A stretch of 64,000 nt of DNA. It comes from Plantibacter flavus. GTDB lineage: Bacteria > Actinomycetota > Actinomycetes > Actinomycetales > Microbacteriaceae. Below the pieces are notes generated by a model. That model worked only from the letters and a program-made list of their open reading frames with translations, did no database searches and had not been told where the DNA came from. Made by a program: the position numbers and the translations under genes. The stretch's first letter is position 1. Every line of letters starts with the position of its first letter. The DNA lies in the NCBI RefSeq assembly GCF_900177615.1, contig NZ_FXAP01000001.1:192825-256824 (forward strand), in the 5' to 3' direction. This document shows, piece after piece, positions 56,649 through 64,000 of this stretch.

Positions 56649-57041
56649 TCAAGCCGCAGGGACGGACCGCTCGTCGACGAGGTCGGCATGGGAGGACTGC
56701 CGCAGGTACGACCGCACCGTCTCGCGGCTCTGCCGCAGGCAGTCGATGCGGGCGTCGATCGAGGCGATCTGCGCGTGGAGCGACTCGGCCGTCGCGCGGG
56801 AGCAGTCGGGCACGGCACGCGAGGCGCGTGTCTCATCGAGATCGAGGACCACGCGCACGAGACGGGTCGTGAGCCCCGCGTCGAACAGGTTGTCGACCGT
56901 GACGACGTGGTCGATCGCGGACGGTTCGTATTCGTCGGGCGCGTGCGACGCACGCACGGCCACCAAGAGTCCCTCCTCCTCGTAGGAGCGGAGCCGGGTG
57001 GCCGGGACACCCGTTCGTTCAGCGAGTTCTGCAATGCGCAT
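56649..57041 (-). CDS. MerR-family transcriptional regulator
   Basis: Regulator of 130 residues starting MRIAELAERTGVPATRLRSY (HTH) followed by EEEGLLVAVRASHAPDEYEP, a dimerisation coiled coil and a short C-terminus without metal-binding cysteines apart from CSRAT and CLRQS. Divergent from the MFS pump across a 184-bp gap with TAGACT (near 57113) and TAGACG (near 57168) boxes. It probably controls the pump. An upstream GTG would add six residues. Confidence 0.83.
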   Translation of the reverse strand: MRIAELAERTGVPATRLRSYEEEGLLVAVRASHAPDEYEPSAIDHVVTVDNLFDAGLTTRLVRVVLDLDETRASRAVPDCSRATAESLHAQIASIDARIDCLRQSRETVRSYLRQSSHADLVDERSVPAA

Positions 57042-57225
57042 GAGCGGCCTCTCTGTCACCTTCACGTCAGCTGCAACGTCGGATCGAGCCCTCCGCATTC
57101 CCGCCCTCGGGTAGACTCGTCCGCGGTCGCCGGATGTCGGTTGACCCTGGGCGCGCACATCAGCGCGTAGACGAACTCGTCCGCCACGTCAGCCGACGAG
57201 TGAACGCCATCGTTGGAGCAATCCG

Positions 57226-58455
57226 ATGACCTCCTCTTCGCCATCCTCGGCGCGCGCCGCCGAACCCGCCAAGCCCTCGTCACCGCCGCCGTTCCCCTGG
57301 GTCGGCCTGATCGCGCTCGCGGCGGGCACCTTCCTCTCCGTCACCGGCGAGATGATCCCGACCGGGCTCCTCCCGGAGATGAGCACCTCGCTCGGCGTCA
57401 CCGAGTCACAGATCGGGCTCCTCGTCAGCGTGTTCGCCTTCACGGTCGTGCTGTCGAGCACCGCGCTCATCCACCTCACCAGGCGTGTCCCGCGACACGC
57501 GCTGCTCGTGGCCGTCATCGTGGTCCTCGGCGTGAGCACCGGTCTCGGCGCGCTCGCACCGAACTACGAGCTCCTCGTCGCCACCCGGGTGCTCGGCGGG
57601 CTCGCCCACGGCGTCTTCTGGGCGGTCGTCGGCGCGTACGCCGGTCACCTGGTCCCGAAGGAGCAGCTCGCCCGCGCCGTGTCCGTGACGATCGCCGGAG
57701 GCACGCTCGCCTTCGTCCTCGGCGTCCCGCTCAGCACCGCGCTCGGGCACGCGCTCGGCTGGCGACTCGCGTTCGGCGTGCTCGCCGCGGCCATGCTCCT
57801 CGGCGCCGTCGTCGTGTGGTGGAAGCTGCCGCCCGTCGGTCGGGAGGAGTCGCACGCGGCCGCCTCGGGTGCCACGGGCCGTGATCCGAGCATCGTCCCG
57901 GTCGCGATCGTCTGCATCGCGGTCGGCGTCATCATGGCTGGCCACTACGCGTTCTACACCTACATCGCGCCGTTCCTCATCGGCGAGGTCGGCGTCCCGG
58001 CCGGCCAGCTCAGCATCCTCCTCCTCGTCTACGGCGTCGCGGGCGCGATCGGCCTCATCCTCACCGGCAGCGTCTTCGCGAGGCGTGCGACCACGGGCCT
58101 GTTCGTCGCCCTGACCGTGTCGGCGGCCATGGTGAGCGTCCTCGCCCTCTCGGCAGGCTGGCTTCCGGGCGCACTCGTCGCGTTCTTCCTCTGGGGGACG
58201 GCCTTCGGTATGCTGCCGCCGCTCATGCAGACGCGCCTCCTGCACGCGGCGAGCCCGCGCATCCGCGACACCGCGAACGCGTTCTACACGACGGCGTTCA
58301 ACACGGGTATCGGTGGCGGCTCGGCGCTCGGCGCGTTGCTCCTCGCCGAGATCGGTCTCGGCGTGCTGCCGTGGGTGTACGTGTGCCTGGCCGTGGTCGC
58401 GACCTCGCTCCTCGCCGCGGACGTGCTGCGCACCCGCAGGCGCGAGTCCGTCTGA
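57226..58455 (+). CDS. MFS transporter, AraJ/DHA1-type efflux pump
   Basis: Twelve-helix major facilitator of 409 residues, DHA1 type. A 27-residue polar N-terminus leads into GLIALAAGTFLSVTGEMIPT and the family phrase LLPEMSTSLGVTESQIGLLV; the loop motif RVLGGLAHGVFWAVVGAYAG and later GFMLPPLMQTRLL-type residues (GTAFGMLPPLMQTRLLHA) fit AraJ/YdhP-like pumps. Divergent to the MerR regulator. Substrate unknown. Confidence 0.87.
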   Translation: MTSSSPSSARAAEPAKPSSPPPFPWVGLIALAAGTFLSVTGEMIPTGLLPEMSTSLGVTESQIGLLVSVFAFTVVLSSTALIHLTRRVPRHALLVAVIVVLGVSTGLGALAPNYELLVATRVLGGLAHGVFWAVVGAYAGHLVPKEQLARAVSVTIAGGTLAFVLGVPLSTALGHALGWRLAFGVLAAAMLLGAVVVWWKLPPVGREESHAAASGATGRDPSIVPVAIVCIAVGVIMAGHYAFYTYIAPFLIGEVGVPAGQLSILLLVYGVAGAIGLILTGSVFARRATTGLFVALTVSAAMVSVLALSAGWLPGALVAFFLWGTAFGMLPPLMQTRLLHAASPRIRDTANAFYTTAFNTGIGGGSALGALLLAEIGLGVLPWVYVCLAVVATSLLAADVLRTRRRESV

Positions 58456-58495
58456 TCGAGCACGAGCCGTTGCGGACGCGCTGAGCGGGACCGGC

Positions 58496-60709
58496 TTACG
58501 GTACAGCCGGTTCGTCCGTCGTCGGCGCCGGTGAGGCGTCTGCACCATCGGTCGGCGTTGTGACGTCGGGCGCGGTCTCCACCGGAGTCTCCGTCTCCGT
58601 CGTCAGAGCCGGTTCGGTCGGACTCGGCGCGTCCGTCTCCGTCGCGGGAGCCGCTTCCGCCGGCGTCTGCTCCGCGATCGGGTCGACGACGGCCTGAACC
58701 GGGGCCGGAGCGGGAACCGCCTCCGCTGCTGTGTCCAGAACCGCTTCCGGAAGCGGCGCGGTCACCGGATCGACGGCGGCCTGGGTACTCAGGAGTCCGG
58801 TCAGCGAGAGGTACTCGACGGAGGTCGCAGGACCCACGCGCGATGGGTCGGACGGGTCGATGCTCCAGACGCTGAGCTCGTGGAACCCGACGGCAACGGC
58901 GGCGCCGGTGAGCGTCGCTCGACCGTCGGCGTCGAGCACGACGCGCTGCTCGTCACCACCGTCGAGGGTGTACCCGACTGCGCCGTTCGGGGCGCCGGTG
59001 ATCACGATCGGTGCGTCAGGTTCGAAGACCTGGAGCGACAGGATCGTTTGGAATCCGGTGATCGCGGGGCCCGTGATCGTCATACTCGCCGGCTCGGCGG
59101 ACACGGCGACCTGGTCACCGAGGGTCTGTCGCACGGTCAGGGCGAAGGTCCCAGTCCGGTCGAGGACGACCGGTCCGGTCGACCAGGTCCCGGTCTCGGG
59201 AGCTGCGGCGACCGATGACCGCTGCGCGGCCCCCGGCACGACCGTTGAAGCGACGACGACGTCTCCGTCGAGGACGTCGATGGTGGCTCCGGCCGCTCCG
59301 GTGCCGCTGAATGTGGGCCACAGGTACCCGCCGCCGGAGTCGGCGACCATGGTCGGTGCTGGGAGCGCTGTGGGTTCGGTCGGGTCGACGGGATCGGCCG
59401 GGGCGACGGGCGGAGCGACCGGTGGGGCAGTGGGTGTCGGAACCTGCGGGGAGACCACGACGGGATCCGGCGCCCCGTCCTCGTTCGGACTCGGACTCGG
59501 ACTCGGCGCCGGGGATGGGGGTGTCGGCGTCGGGCCGGCGATCGGGGCCGCACTCGGCGACGGGGCGGCGGACGGATCGGTGGACCCCGCAGCCGTGTCG
59601 GAGGTCGGCGCGTCGGCGCCCGGCGAGAACACCATCGGACCCAGGACGAGCGCGCCGGCGGTCACCGCCGCGACGACGCCGACGCCGATCGCGGCGATGA
59701 TCCCGCCGGAGAGACCCGCCGTCGCAGCACCCGCGAGACCCGCACCCGACGCGACACCGGCACCCGACGCGGCGCCACTGGAACCGGCTACACCGGAAGC
59801 CGCTACTCCGCCGCCGGCCGCCACCGAGGCACTCAGGTGCGCGGTCAGTGCGACACCGCCGGTGACGCCGGCCGGCATCGCGGCGACCACGGTCGCCGAC
59901 GGGCCGTTGGTCTGCAACCACGCGGTGTAGCCGGCCGCACCGGCGGCGCCTGCGACGAGGGGGAGGAGGACGAGCGCCATACGCGAGCCGACCTCCTTCG
60001 CCTCAGCGGCCACGATGGTGCACCGCTGACAGGCGTCCAGGTGTGACTCGACCTTGGCAGTGTCACGGGCGGAGAGGTTCCCGCGCGCATACGATCCGAG
60101 CCTGCTGATCGTGAAGGCGTGCTCCGAGTCGTCGTCGACGGACCGCAGATGCGCCTGGATCCACGCTTCGCGCAGCCCCTCGCGTGCTCGGTAGGCGAGC
60201 GCGGACACCGAGTTGGCCTTCATCCCGAGGAGCGGCGCGACCTCCGCGGGCGTCATCGCCTCGATCTCCGTGTACCAGAGCACCTCCTGCCATCGGGTCG
60301 GCAGGCTTCGGAACGCTCGGGCACTCAGGCTGCGGTCGAGGGCGTCGATCGAGGACGCCTCGTTCGTGTCCGGGTCCTCGAAGGAGTCCAGGGTGTCGAG
60401 CGACGTCTCCCGACGCGATCGGCCCCAAGCGGCAGCCGTGTTCCGGATGGTCGTGAACAGGTAGGGGCGGAAGGCGCCGGTGGGGCCCTTCCCGCGGCGG
60501 ACCGCCTGATAGATGCGGGCGAAGGATTCCGAGACGAGGTCGTCGGGATCGAGGCTCGAGGTGACGGACCGGGCGACGGTCCGTCCGGCGTTCGAATGCC
60601 GTCGCCACAGCTCCGCATAGGCGTCCTGCGACCCCGTGCGGGTGTGCTCGATGAGCTCGGCATCCGATCGCTCGGTGAGCGGTGAAGCCGGGGATGTGTC
60701 CAGGCTCAT
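58496..60709 (-). CDS. ECF sigma factor fused to zinc anti-sigma, TM and large ectodomain
   Basis: Single polypeptide of 737 residues. Sigma-70 region 2 at about 25-95 (AYAELWRRHSNAGRTVARSV; DDLVSESFARIYQAVRRG) and region 4 at about 130-190 (LPTRWQEVLWYTEIEAMTPA, then VAPLLGMKANSVSALAYRAR). Then a zinc-finger anti-sigma motif HLDACQRC near residue 225, a hydrophobic helix (ALVLLPLVAGAAGAAGYTAW), an Ala/Gly-rich stretch with a second hydrophobic helix (LSGGIIAAIGVGVVAAVTAG), a Pro/Ser/Thr spacer and an exported-looking region with Ig-like strands (PTMVADSGGGYLWPTFSGTG), ending in an acidic tail. ATG 60709 has GGAGG 6 nt upstream. Regulates genes in response to an extracellular cue by inference. 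Confidence 0.85.
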   Translation of the reverse strand: MSLDTSPASPLTERSDAELIEHTRTGSQDAYAELWRRHSNAGRTVARSVTSSLDPDDLVSESFARIYQAVRRGKGPTGAFRPYLFTTIRNTAAAWGRSRRETSLDTLDSFEDPDTNEASSIDALDRSLSARAFRSLPTRWQEVLWYTEIEAMTPAEVAPLLGMKANSVSALAYRAREGLREAWIQAHLRSVDDDSEHAFTISRLGSYARGNLSARDTAKVESHLDACQRCTIVAAEAKEVGSRMALVLLPLVAGAAGAAGYTAWLQTNGPSATVVAAMPAGVTGGVALTAHLSASVAAGGGVAASGVAGSSGAASGAGVASGAGLAGAATAGLSGGIIAAIGVGVVAAVTAGALVLGPMVFSPGADAPTSDTAAGSTDPSAAPSPSAAPIAGPTPTPPSPAPSPSPSPNEDGAPDPVVVSPQVPTPTAPPVAPPVAPADPVDPTEPTALPAPTMVADSGGGYLWPTFSGTGAAGATIDVLDGDVVVASTVVPGAAQRSSVAAAPETGTWSTGPVVLDRTGTFALTVRQTLGDQVAVSAEPASMTITGPAITGFQTILSLQVFEPDAPIVITGAPNGAVGYTLDGGDEQRVVLDADGRATLTGAAVAVGFHELSVWSIDPSDPSRVGPATSVEYLSLTGLLSTQAAVDPVTAPLPEAVLDTAAEAVPAPAPVQAVVDPIAEQTPAEAAPATETDAPSPTEPALTTETETPVETAPDVTTPTDGADASPAPTTDEPAVP

Positions 60710-61113
60710 GATGCCTCCGTCTGCGAGCTTCGCACTACCGGGCACCGTGCCCGCTCAAGAGAGTCGGGTGAAGCGGGATCATGACGCCGATTCCTCATCT
60801 TGGCACGACGTGTCTCGCGGACCGCCGCTGGAGCCGAGGAAGATCCGTTTCGATAGTTCTGGGAAACCGCGTCATGACCTTCGAGGGGTGCACTCTCTCA
60901 GGATGAACAGCAGGATTCCCGGCGACGGGGACCCTGCTGGGTCGTCCTCGGACGGCCACGATGCGCGCCACGGCCGGTGCGCGTCGGGCAACGGACCCGA
61001 AACGTTGCAGATCTCGACGGGAGGGGGCGCCTCCGTGCGTACCCGTCGACAGGCCGGGAGTGGTGCTCGGGGGCGAGCATCACTCCCGGCCGCCTTCCCG
61101 TGCGTCGCTCGGA
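60710..61113. other. Intergenic region between sigma fusion and hexosaminidase genes
   Basis: About 400 bp with no convincing gene. A plus-strand frame of about 76 codons from 60903 has no ribosome site and unremarkable composition. The segment holds the promoter region of the sigma gene (minus strand) and the terminator at 61053-61090. No tRNA or repeat is visible. Confidence 0.55.
61053..61090 (-). terminator. Terminator of the GH20 gene
   Basis: Seventeen-base arms (61053-61069, 61074-61090) with one G-T pair and a 4-base loop, 24 nt beyond the stop of the minus-strand hexosaminidase. Confidence 0.9.
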
Positions 61114-62616
61114 TCAGTCGAGCCAGCTGACCTCGGGGGAGCGGTGGAAGGCGATGCCCGCGGCCGACCAGCTCTGGGCAAGCTCGGCCAGTCGGACCCG
61201 GAAGTCGCTCCAGTCCGGCGCGCGTCGCTCCGACCAGCCGATCTCCGCGATGGACGCGATTCGTGGGAAGACGAGGAACTCGAGGGTCTGCACGTCTGGC
61301 ACGGTCTCCGTCCAGAGCGGGGCTTCGACGCCGAGGATGTCCTGCTCACCGACCCCTTCGACGATGTCGGTCGGCTCCCAGACGGCAGAGCGTTCGACAC
61401 TCGTGGGGCCGTCCGCCCAGGTGAGGCCGGCCGTCGCGATGTCGGGGTACTGCATGTCGAGGTAGGCGGCGTCCGCCGGGGACATGACGACCTGCCCGCC
61501 CTGATCGACGAACGAGCGCAGCTTGTCGGCGTGACCGTGCTCGGGGGAGACGTAGTTCCAGTACTGGCCGATGGTGCCGGACGCGAGCTCGCGTGACGCG
61601 CCGAACTCGTGCCAGGCGATGGCGGTCTTCCCGGTCGTGGCGACCAGCTCGGAGACCCGACGGGCGAAGTGGAGGAAGTCCGCCTCAGGGGTGGCGAGCG
61701 CTTCGTCGCCGCCGAGGTGGAGGTAGGGGCCCGGGGTCATCGCGGCGAGCTGGGTGAACACGTCGTCGAGGAACTCGTAGGTGGACTCGGCATGGATGTC
61801 GAGGCTCGAGAAGCCGACCTCCGTGCCGGTGTACGGCTCGCGGGCGACGCCGTCCGGGTTGAGCTCCGGATACGCCGCGAGGACCGCGTTCGTGTGGCCG
61901 GGGACGTCGATCTCGGGGACGATCGTGACGCGGCGGGCGGTGGCGTACTCGATGATCGCCCGGTAGTCGTCGGCGCTGTACGAGCCGCCCTCACCACCAC
62001 CGACCGCGGTCGCCGCACCGATCCTGGTGAGCTCCGGCCACCCGGCGATCTCGAGGCGCCACCCCTGGTCGTCGGTGAGGTGCAGGTGCAGGTGGTTGAG
62101 CTTGAGCGCGGCGATCTGGTCGATGAACCGCTGCACCTGCGCGACCGTGAAGAAGTGCCTCGCGACGTCGAGCATCGCGCCGCGGTAGGCGAAGCGCGGA
62201 GCGTCGTCGACGACGGTCGCGGTGATGATCCAGTCCTGTGCGCCGGCCATCGGTGCCCAGTTGTCCGGCGGGAGGAGCTGCCGGAGCGTCTGCGTGCCGT
62301 GGTGGACCCCGTCGGCGTCCGCACCGACGATCTCGACACCGGAGGCCGCGGCGGTCAATCGGTAGGCGCCGCTCGTCGTCGACAGGCTGGGGTCGATCGA
62401 CAGCGTGATGTCCGTGCCCACGGAGTCCACGACCTCCTCTGTGCCGATGGGCTCGACCGGGAGGGCGAACCCCGTCGAGGCGCGCAGGGCCTCGGCGAGG
62501 ATCCGGGCCGTGGTCGCCGCCGACGGGTCGGTACGGATCACCGAATGCGCCGACAACCGGAACGGGGGAGCGGAAGCGTCCGTGGTCTGCGAGACGGGGC
62601 GGGGCAGCAGGCTCAT
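61114..62616 (-). CDS. GH20 beta-N-acetylhexosaminidase, cytoplasmic type
   Basis: Protein of 500 residues starting MSLLPRPVSQTTDASAPPF. An N-terminal GH20b domain (about 15-140) precedes the catalytic barrel (FAYRGAMLDVARHFFTVAQV, LHLHLTDDQGWRLEI, HLGGDEALATP with the Asp-Glu pair, and WADGPTSVER). No signal peptide, so it acts on imported oligosaccharides such as chitobiose, which suits the importer and nag genes in this window. The upstream open frame would add 34 residues without support. Confidence 0.9.
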   Translation of the reverse strand: MSLLPRPVSQTTDASAPPFRLSAHSVIRTDPSAATTARILAEALRASTGFALPVEPIGTEEVVDSVGTDITLSIDPSLSTTSGAYRLTAAASGVEIVGADADGVHHGTQTLRQLLPPDNWAPMAGAQDWIITATVVDDAPRFAYRGAMLDVARHFFTVAQVQRFIDQIAALKLNHLHLHLTDDQGWRLEIAGWPELTRIGAATAVGGGEGGSYSADDYRAIIEYATARRVTIVPEIDVPGHTNAVLAAYPELNPDGVAREPYTGTEVGFSSLDIHAESTYEFLDDVFTQLAAMTPGPYLHLGGDEALATPEADFLHFARRVSELVATTGKTAIAWHEFGASRELASGTIGQYWNYVSPEHGHADKLRSFVDQGGQVVMSPADAAYLDMQYPDIATAGLTWADGPTSVERSAVWEPTDIVEGVGEQDILGVEAPLWTETVPDVQTLEFLVFPRIASIAEIGWSERRAPDWSDFRVRLAELAQSWSAAGIAFHRSPEVSWLD

Positions 62617-62766
62617 GCGCGGTTCCTTCGGCGTCGGCGACGCGGGATCGTGGGGCTGGATCGGGTTTTGTTCGGAGGGTGAACAAGCTTCGGGCCATCC
62701 TGACACACCGGCCCCCACCGCTGCCCGACCTCTCCACAGGACGGTGCGCGTCGGGCGTCCCGTTGC

Positions 62767-62772
62767 TATGCT
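62767..62772 (+). promoter_or_regulatory. -10 element of the riboswitch-glyA transcript
   Basis: TATGCT is placed so that a transcript would start at about 62779-62780, exactly where the riboswitch begins. No convincing -35. Confidence 0.5.
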
Positions 62773-62779
62773 GCTAGCA

Positions 62780-62893
62780 GTCGCAACTGGCGTATAGACG
62801 GAGTTCCGCTCCGCCTCAGATGGTCCACCATCGGGGAGCGACCCTGCACCTTGAAGACAAGGGCGGATTCGGCCGCACGCCTGGGCCGAAACG
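62780..62893 (+). ncRNA. ZTP (pfl) riboswitch upstream of glyA
   Basis: Matches the ZTP riboswitch consensus: GTCGCAACTGGCG at 62780 pairs by GTCGC with GCGAC to form P1, the hairpin GATGG-TCCA-CCATC precedes CGGGGAGCGAC, and the distal conserved element CCGCACGCCTGGGCCG closes the aptamer at 62873-62888. An extra hairpin (CGGAG/CTCCG) is inserted in the first loop. The ligand is ZMP/ZTP, a signal of 10-formyl-THF shortage. It lies about 43 nt before the glyA ribosome site. This interval 62617-62935 otherwise holds only the promoters and this RNA. Confidence 0.87.
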
Positions 62894-62935
62894 GCACATC
62901 ACCGACATCCGTTCTGTCACAAAAGGGAGCCAGTC

Positions 62936-64000
62936 TTGTCCGACACCTTCAACGCGCCACTCTCCGAGGTCGATCCCGAGATCGCAGCGGTCCTCGAGCA
63001 GGAGCTCGGTCGCCAGCGCAACACCCTCGAAATGATCGCGAGCGAGAACTTCGTGCCCGTCTCCGTCCTGCAGTCGCAGGGCAGCGTCCTCACCAACAAG
63101 TACGCCGAGGGCTACCCGGGTCGTCGCTACTACGGCGGCTGCGAGTTCGTCGACATCGCCGAGTCCCTCGCGATCGAGCGGGCCAAGAGCCTCTTCGGTG
63201 CCGCGTACGCGAACGTCCAGCCGCACTCCGGCGCCACGGCCAACGCCGCGGTCCTCTCGGCGATCGCCACCCCCGGCGACACCATCCTCGGTCTCGAGCT
63301 CGCCCACGGTGGTCACCTCACCCACGGCATGAAGCTCAACTTCTCCGGCAAGCTCTACAACGCCGTCTCCTACGGCGTCGACCCCGAGACCTTCCTCGTC
63401 GACATGGACGTCGTCCGCGACAAGGCACTCGAGCACAAGCCGCAGGTCATCATCGCCGGTTGGTCCGCCTACCCGCGCCAGCTCGACTTCGCCGCGTTCC
63501 GCGCGATCGCCGACGAGGTCGGCGCGAAGCTCTGGGTCGACATGGCGCACTTCGCCGGCCTCGTCGCCGCAGGCGTCCACCCGTCGCCCGTGCCGTTCGC
63601 CGACGTCGTGTCCTCCACCGTGCACAAGACCATCGGCGGCCCGCGCTCCGGCTTCATCGTGAGCCGCGACATGGAGCTCGCCAAGAAGCTCAACTCGAAC
63701 GTGTTCCCCGGCCAGCAGGGCGGACCGCTCATGCACGTCATCGCCGCCAAGGCGACGGCGTTCAAGCTCGCCGCCACGGCGGAGTTCAAGGACCGCCAGG
63801 AGCGCACGCTCCGCGGTGCCAAGCTCCTCGCCGAGGCGCTCACCTCCGAGGCGTCGAAGGCCGCCGGCATCGACGTCCTCACCGGCGGCACCGACGTGCA
63901 CCTCGTGCTCGCCGACCTCCGCACCTCCGAGCTCGACGGCCAGCAGGCCGAAGACCTCCTCCACGAGGTCGGCATCACGGTCAACCGCAACTCGGTGCCG
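62936..64000 (+). CDS. glyA: Serine hydroxymethyltransferase (partial)
   Basis: PLP enzyme that interconverts serine and glycine, charging THF. The first 355 codons lie in the window; the C-terminal part is beyond the right edge. The TTG start ([17 protein letters not shown]) follows AAAAGGGAGC. Features: [39 protein letters not shown], and the PLP-lysine in [19 protein letters not shown]. Regulated by the ZTP riboswitch in its leader. Confidence 0.95.
   Translation, partial: MSDTFNAPLSEVDPEIAAVLEQELGRQRNTLEMIASENFVPVSVLQSQGSVLTNKYAEGYPGRRYYGGCEFVDIAESLAIERAKSLFGAAYANVQPHSGATANAAVLSAIATPGDTILGLELAHGGHLTHGMKLNFSGKLYNAVSYGVDPETFLVDMDVVRDKALEHKPQVIIAGWSAYPRQLDFAAFRAIADEVGAKLWVDMAHFAGLVAAGVHPSPVPFADVVSSTVHKTIGGPRSGFIVSRDMELAKKLNSNVFPGQQGGPLMHVIAAKATAFKLAATAEFKDRQERTLRGAKLLAEALTSEASKAAGIDVLTGGTDVHLVLADLRTSELDGQQAEDLLHEVGITVNRNSVP

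Noticed and set aside
57113-57173. TTGACC with a 21-bp spacer to TAGACG as a MerR-type long-spacer promoter
   Set aside because: The spacer is longer than the 19-20 bp of known MerR promoters and other TAGACT boxes lie nearby, so no choice can be made.
60903-61130. A possible small gene of about 76 codons before the hexosaminidase
   Set aside because: No ribosome site, no -10 box near the ATG and no recognisable composition; the region also contains a terminator stem.

Overview
The window is high-GC DNA packed with genes on both strands, and its gene set and order are typical of Actinomycetota, most likely Microbacteriaceae. The markers are a guaB plus guaB3 pair, a DUF3817 gene overlapping guaA, sucC-sucD-DUF6350-purN-purH in that order, a TTG-started glyA behind a ZTP riboswitch, a GlcNAc/mannitol sugar block, and many start codons placed exactly where leaderless transcripts would begin. 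I see no rRNA, tRNA, CRISPR array, insertion sequence or prophage. The genus cannot be fixed from the sequence alone.

Layout: 1-1905 branched-chain amino-acid permeases (livM, cut by the window edge, and livH with an added extracellular domain). 2125-5711 guaB, then a lower-GC two-gene cassette on the other strand (secreted glycine-rich protein plus small membrane protein), then guaB3. 5852-12524 glpD, a KhtTU-type K+/H+ antiporter pair, SURF1, DUF3817 and guaA. 12755-20840 a Bax-inhibitor-like membrane protein, GDPD, PcrA-type helicase, SseB protein, a putative thioester surface adhesin and an MpaB-type oxygenase. 21001-28436 sucCD, DUF6350, purN, purH, a membrane-anchored DDAH-like protein and a small unknown. 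28437-35094 a heterodimeric ABC exporter with a leader ORF, then a response regulator and a histidine kinase broken by a frameshift at a G7 run. 35111-37384 an alkyltransferase-like protein, GNAT and icd. 37534-43161 a sugar ABC importer, a small lipoprotein, a ROK kinase and nagB. 43166-44814 azlD/azlC and a divergent XRE-cupin regulator with an iterated operator. 44891-52577 mtlR and a mannitol PTS operon that also carries HPr, EI and an orphan EIIB. 52819-56621 a GlcD-like oxidase, nagA, a YrdB-family protein and purU. 56649-60709 a MerR regulator, an MFS pump and a sigma/anti-sigma fusion with a large ectodomain. 61114-64000 a GH20 hexosaminidase, the ZTP riboswitch and glyA (cut by the window edge).

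How the genes connect: purine synthesis (guaB, guaA, purN, purH, purU) and one-carbon metabolism (glyA, purU, ZTP riboswitch) recur across the window. Amino-sugar breakdown is present but scattered: importer, kinase and nagB in one block, nagA 11 kb away, a cytoplasmic hexosaminidase 18 kb away. The general PTS proteins are embedded in the mannitol operon. Many genes overlap by 4 nt (ATGA or GTGA), indicating translational coupling.

The least explained pieces are the secreted cassette at 3692-4452, the sigma/anti-sigma/ectodomain fusion at 58496-60709, the membrane-DDAH fusion at 26822-28033, the livH fusion at 592-1905, the leader ORF at 28616-28747, and the 23-bp tandem array inside a perfect 24-bp inverted repeat at 52580-52816.
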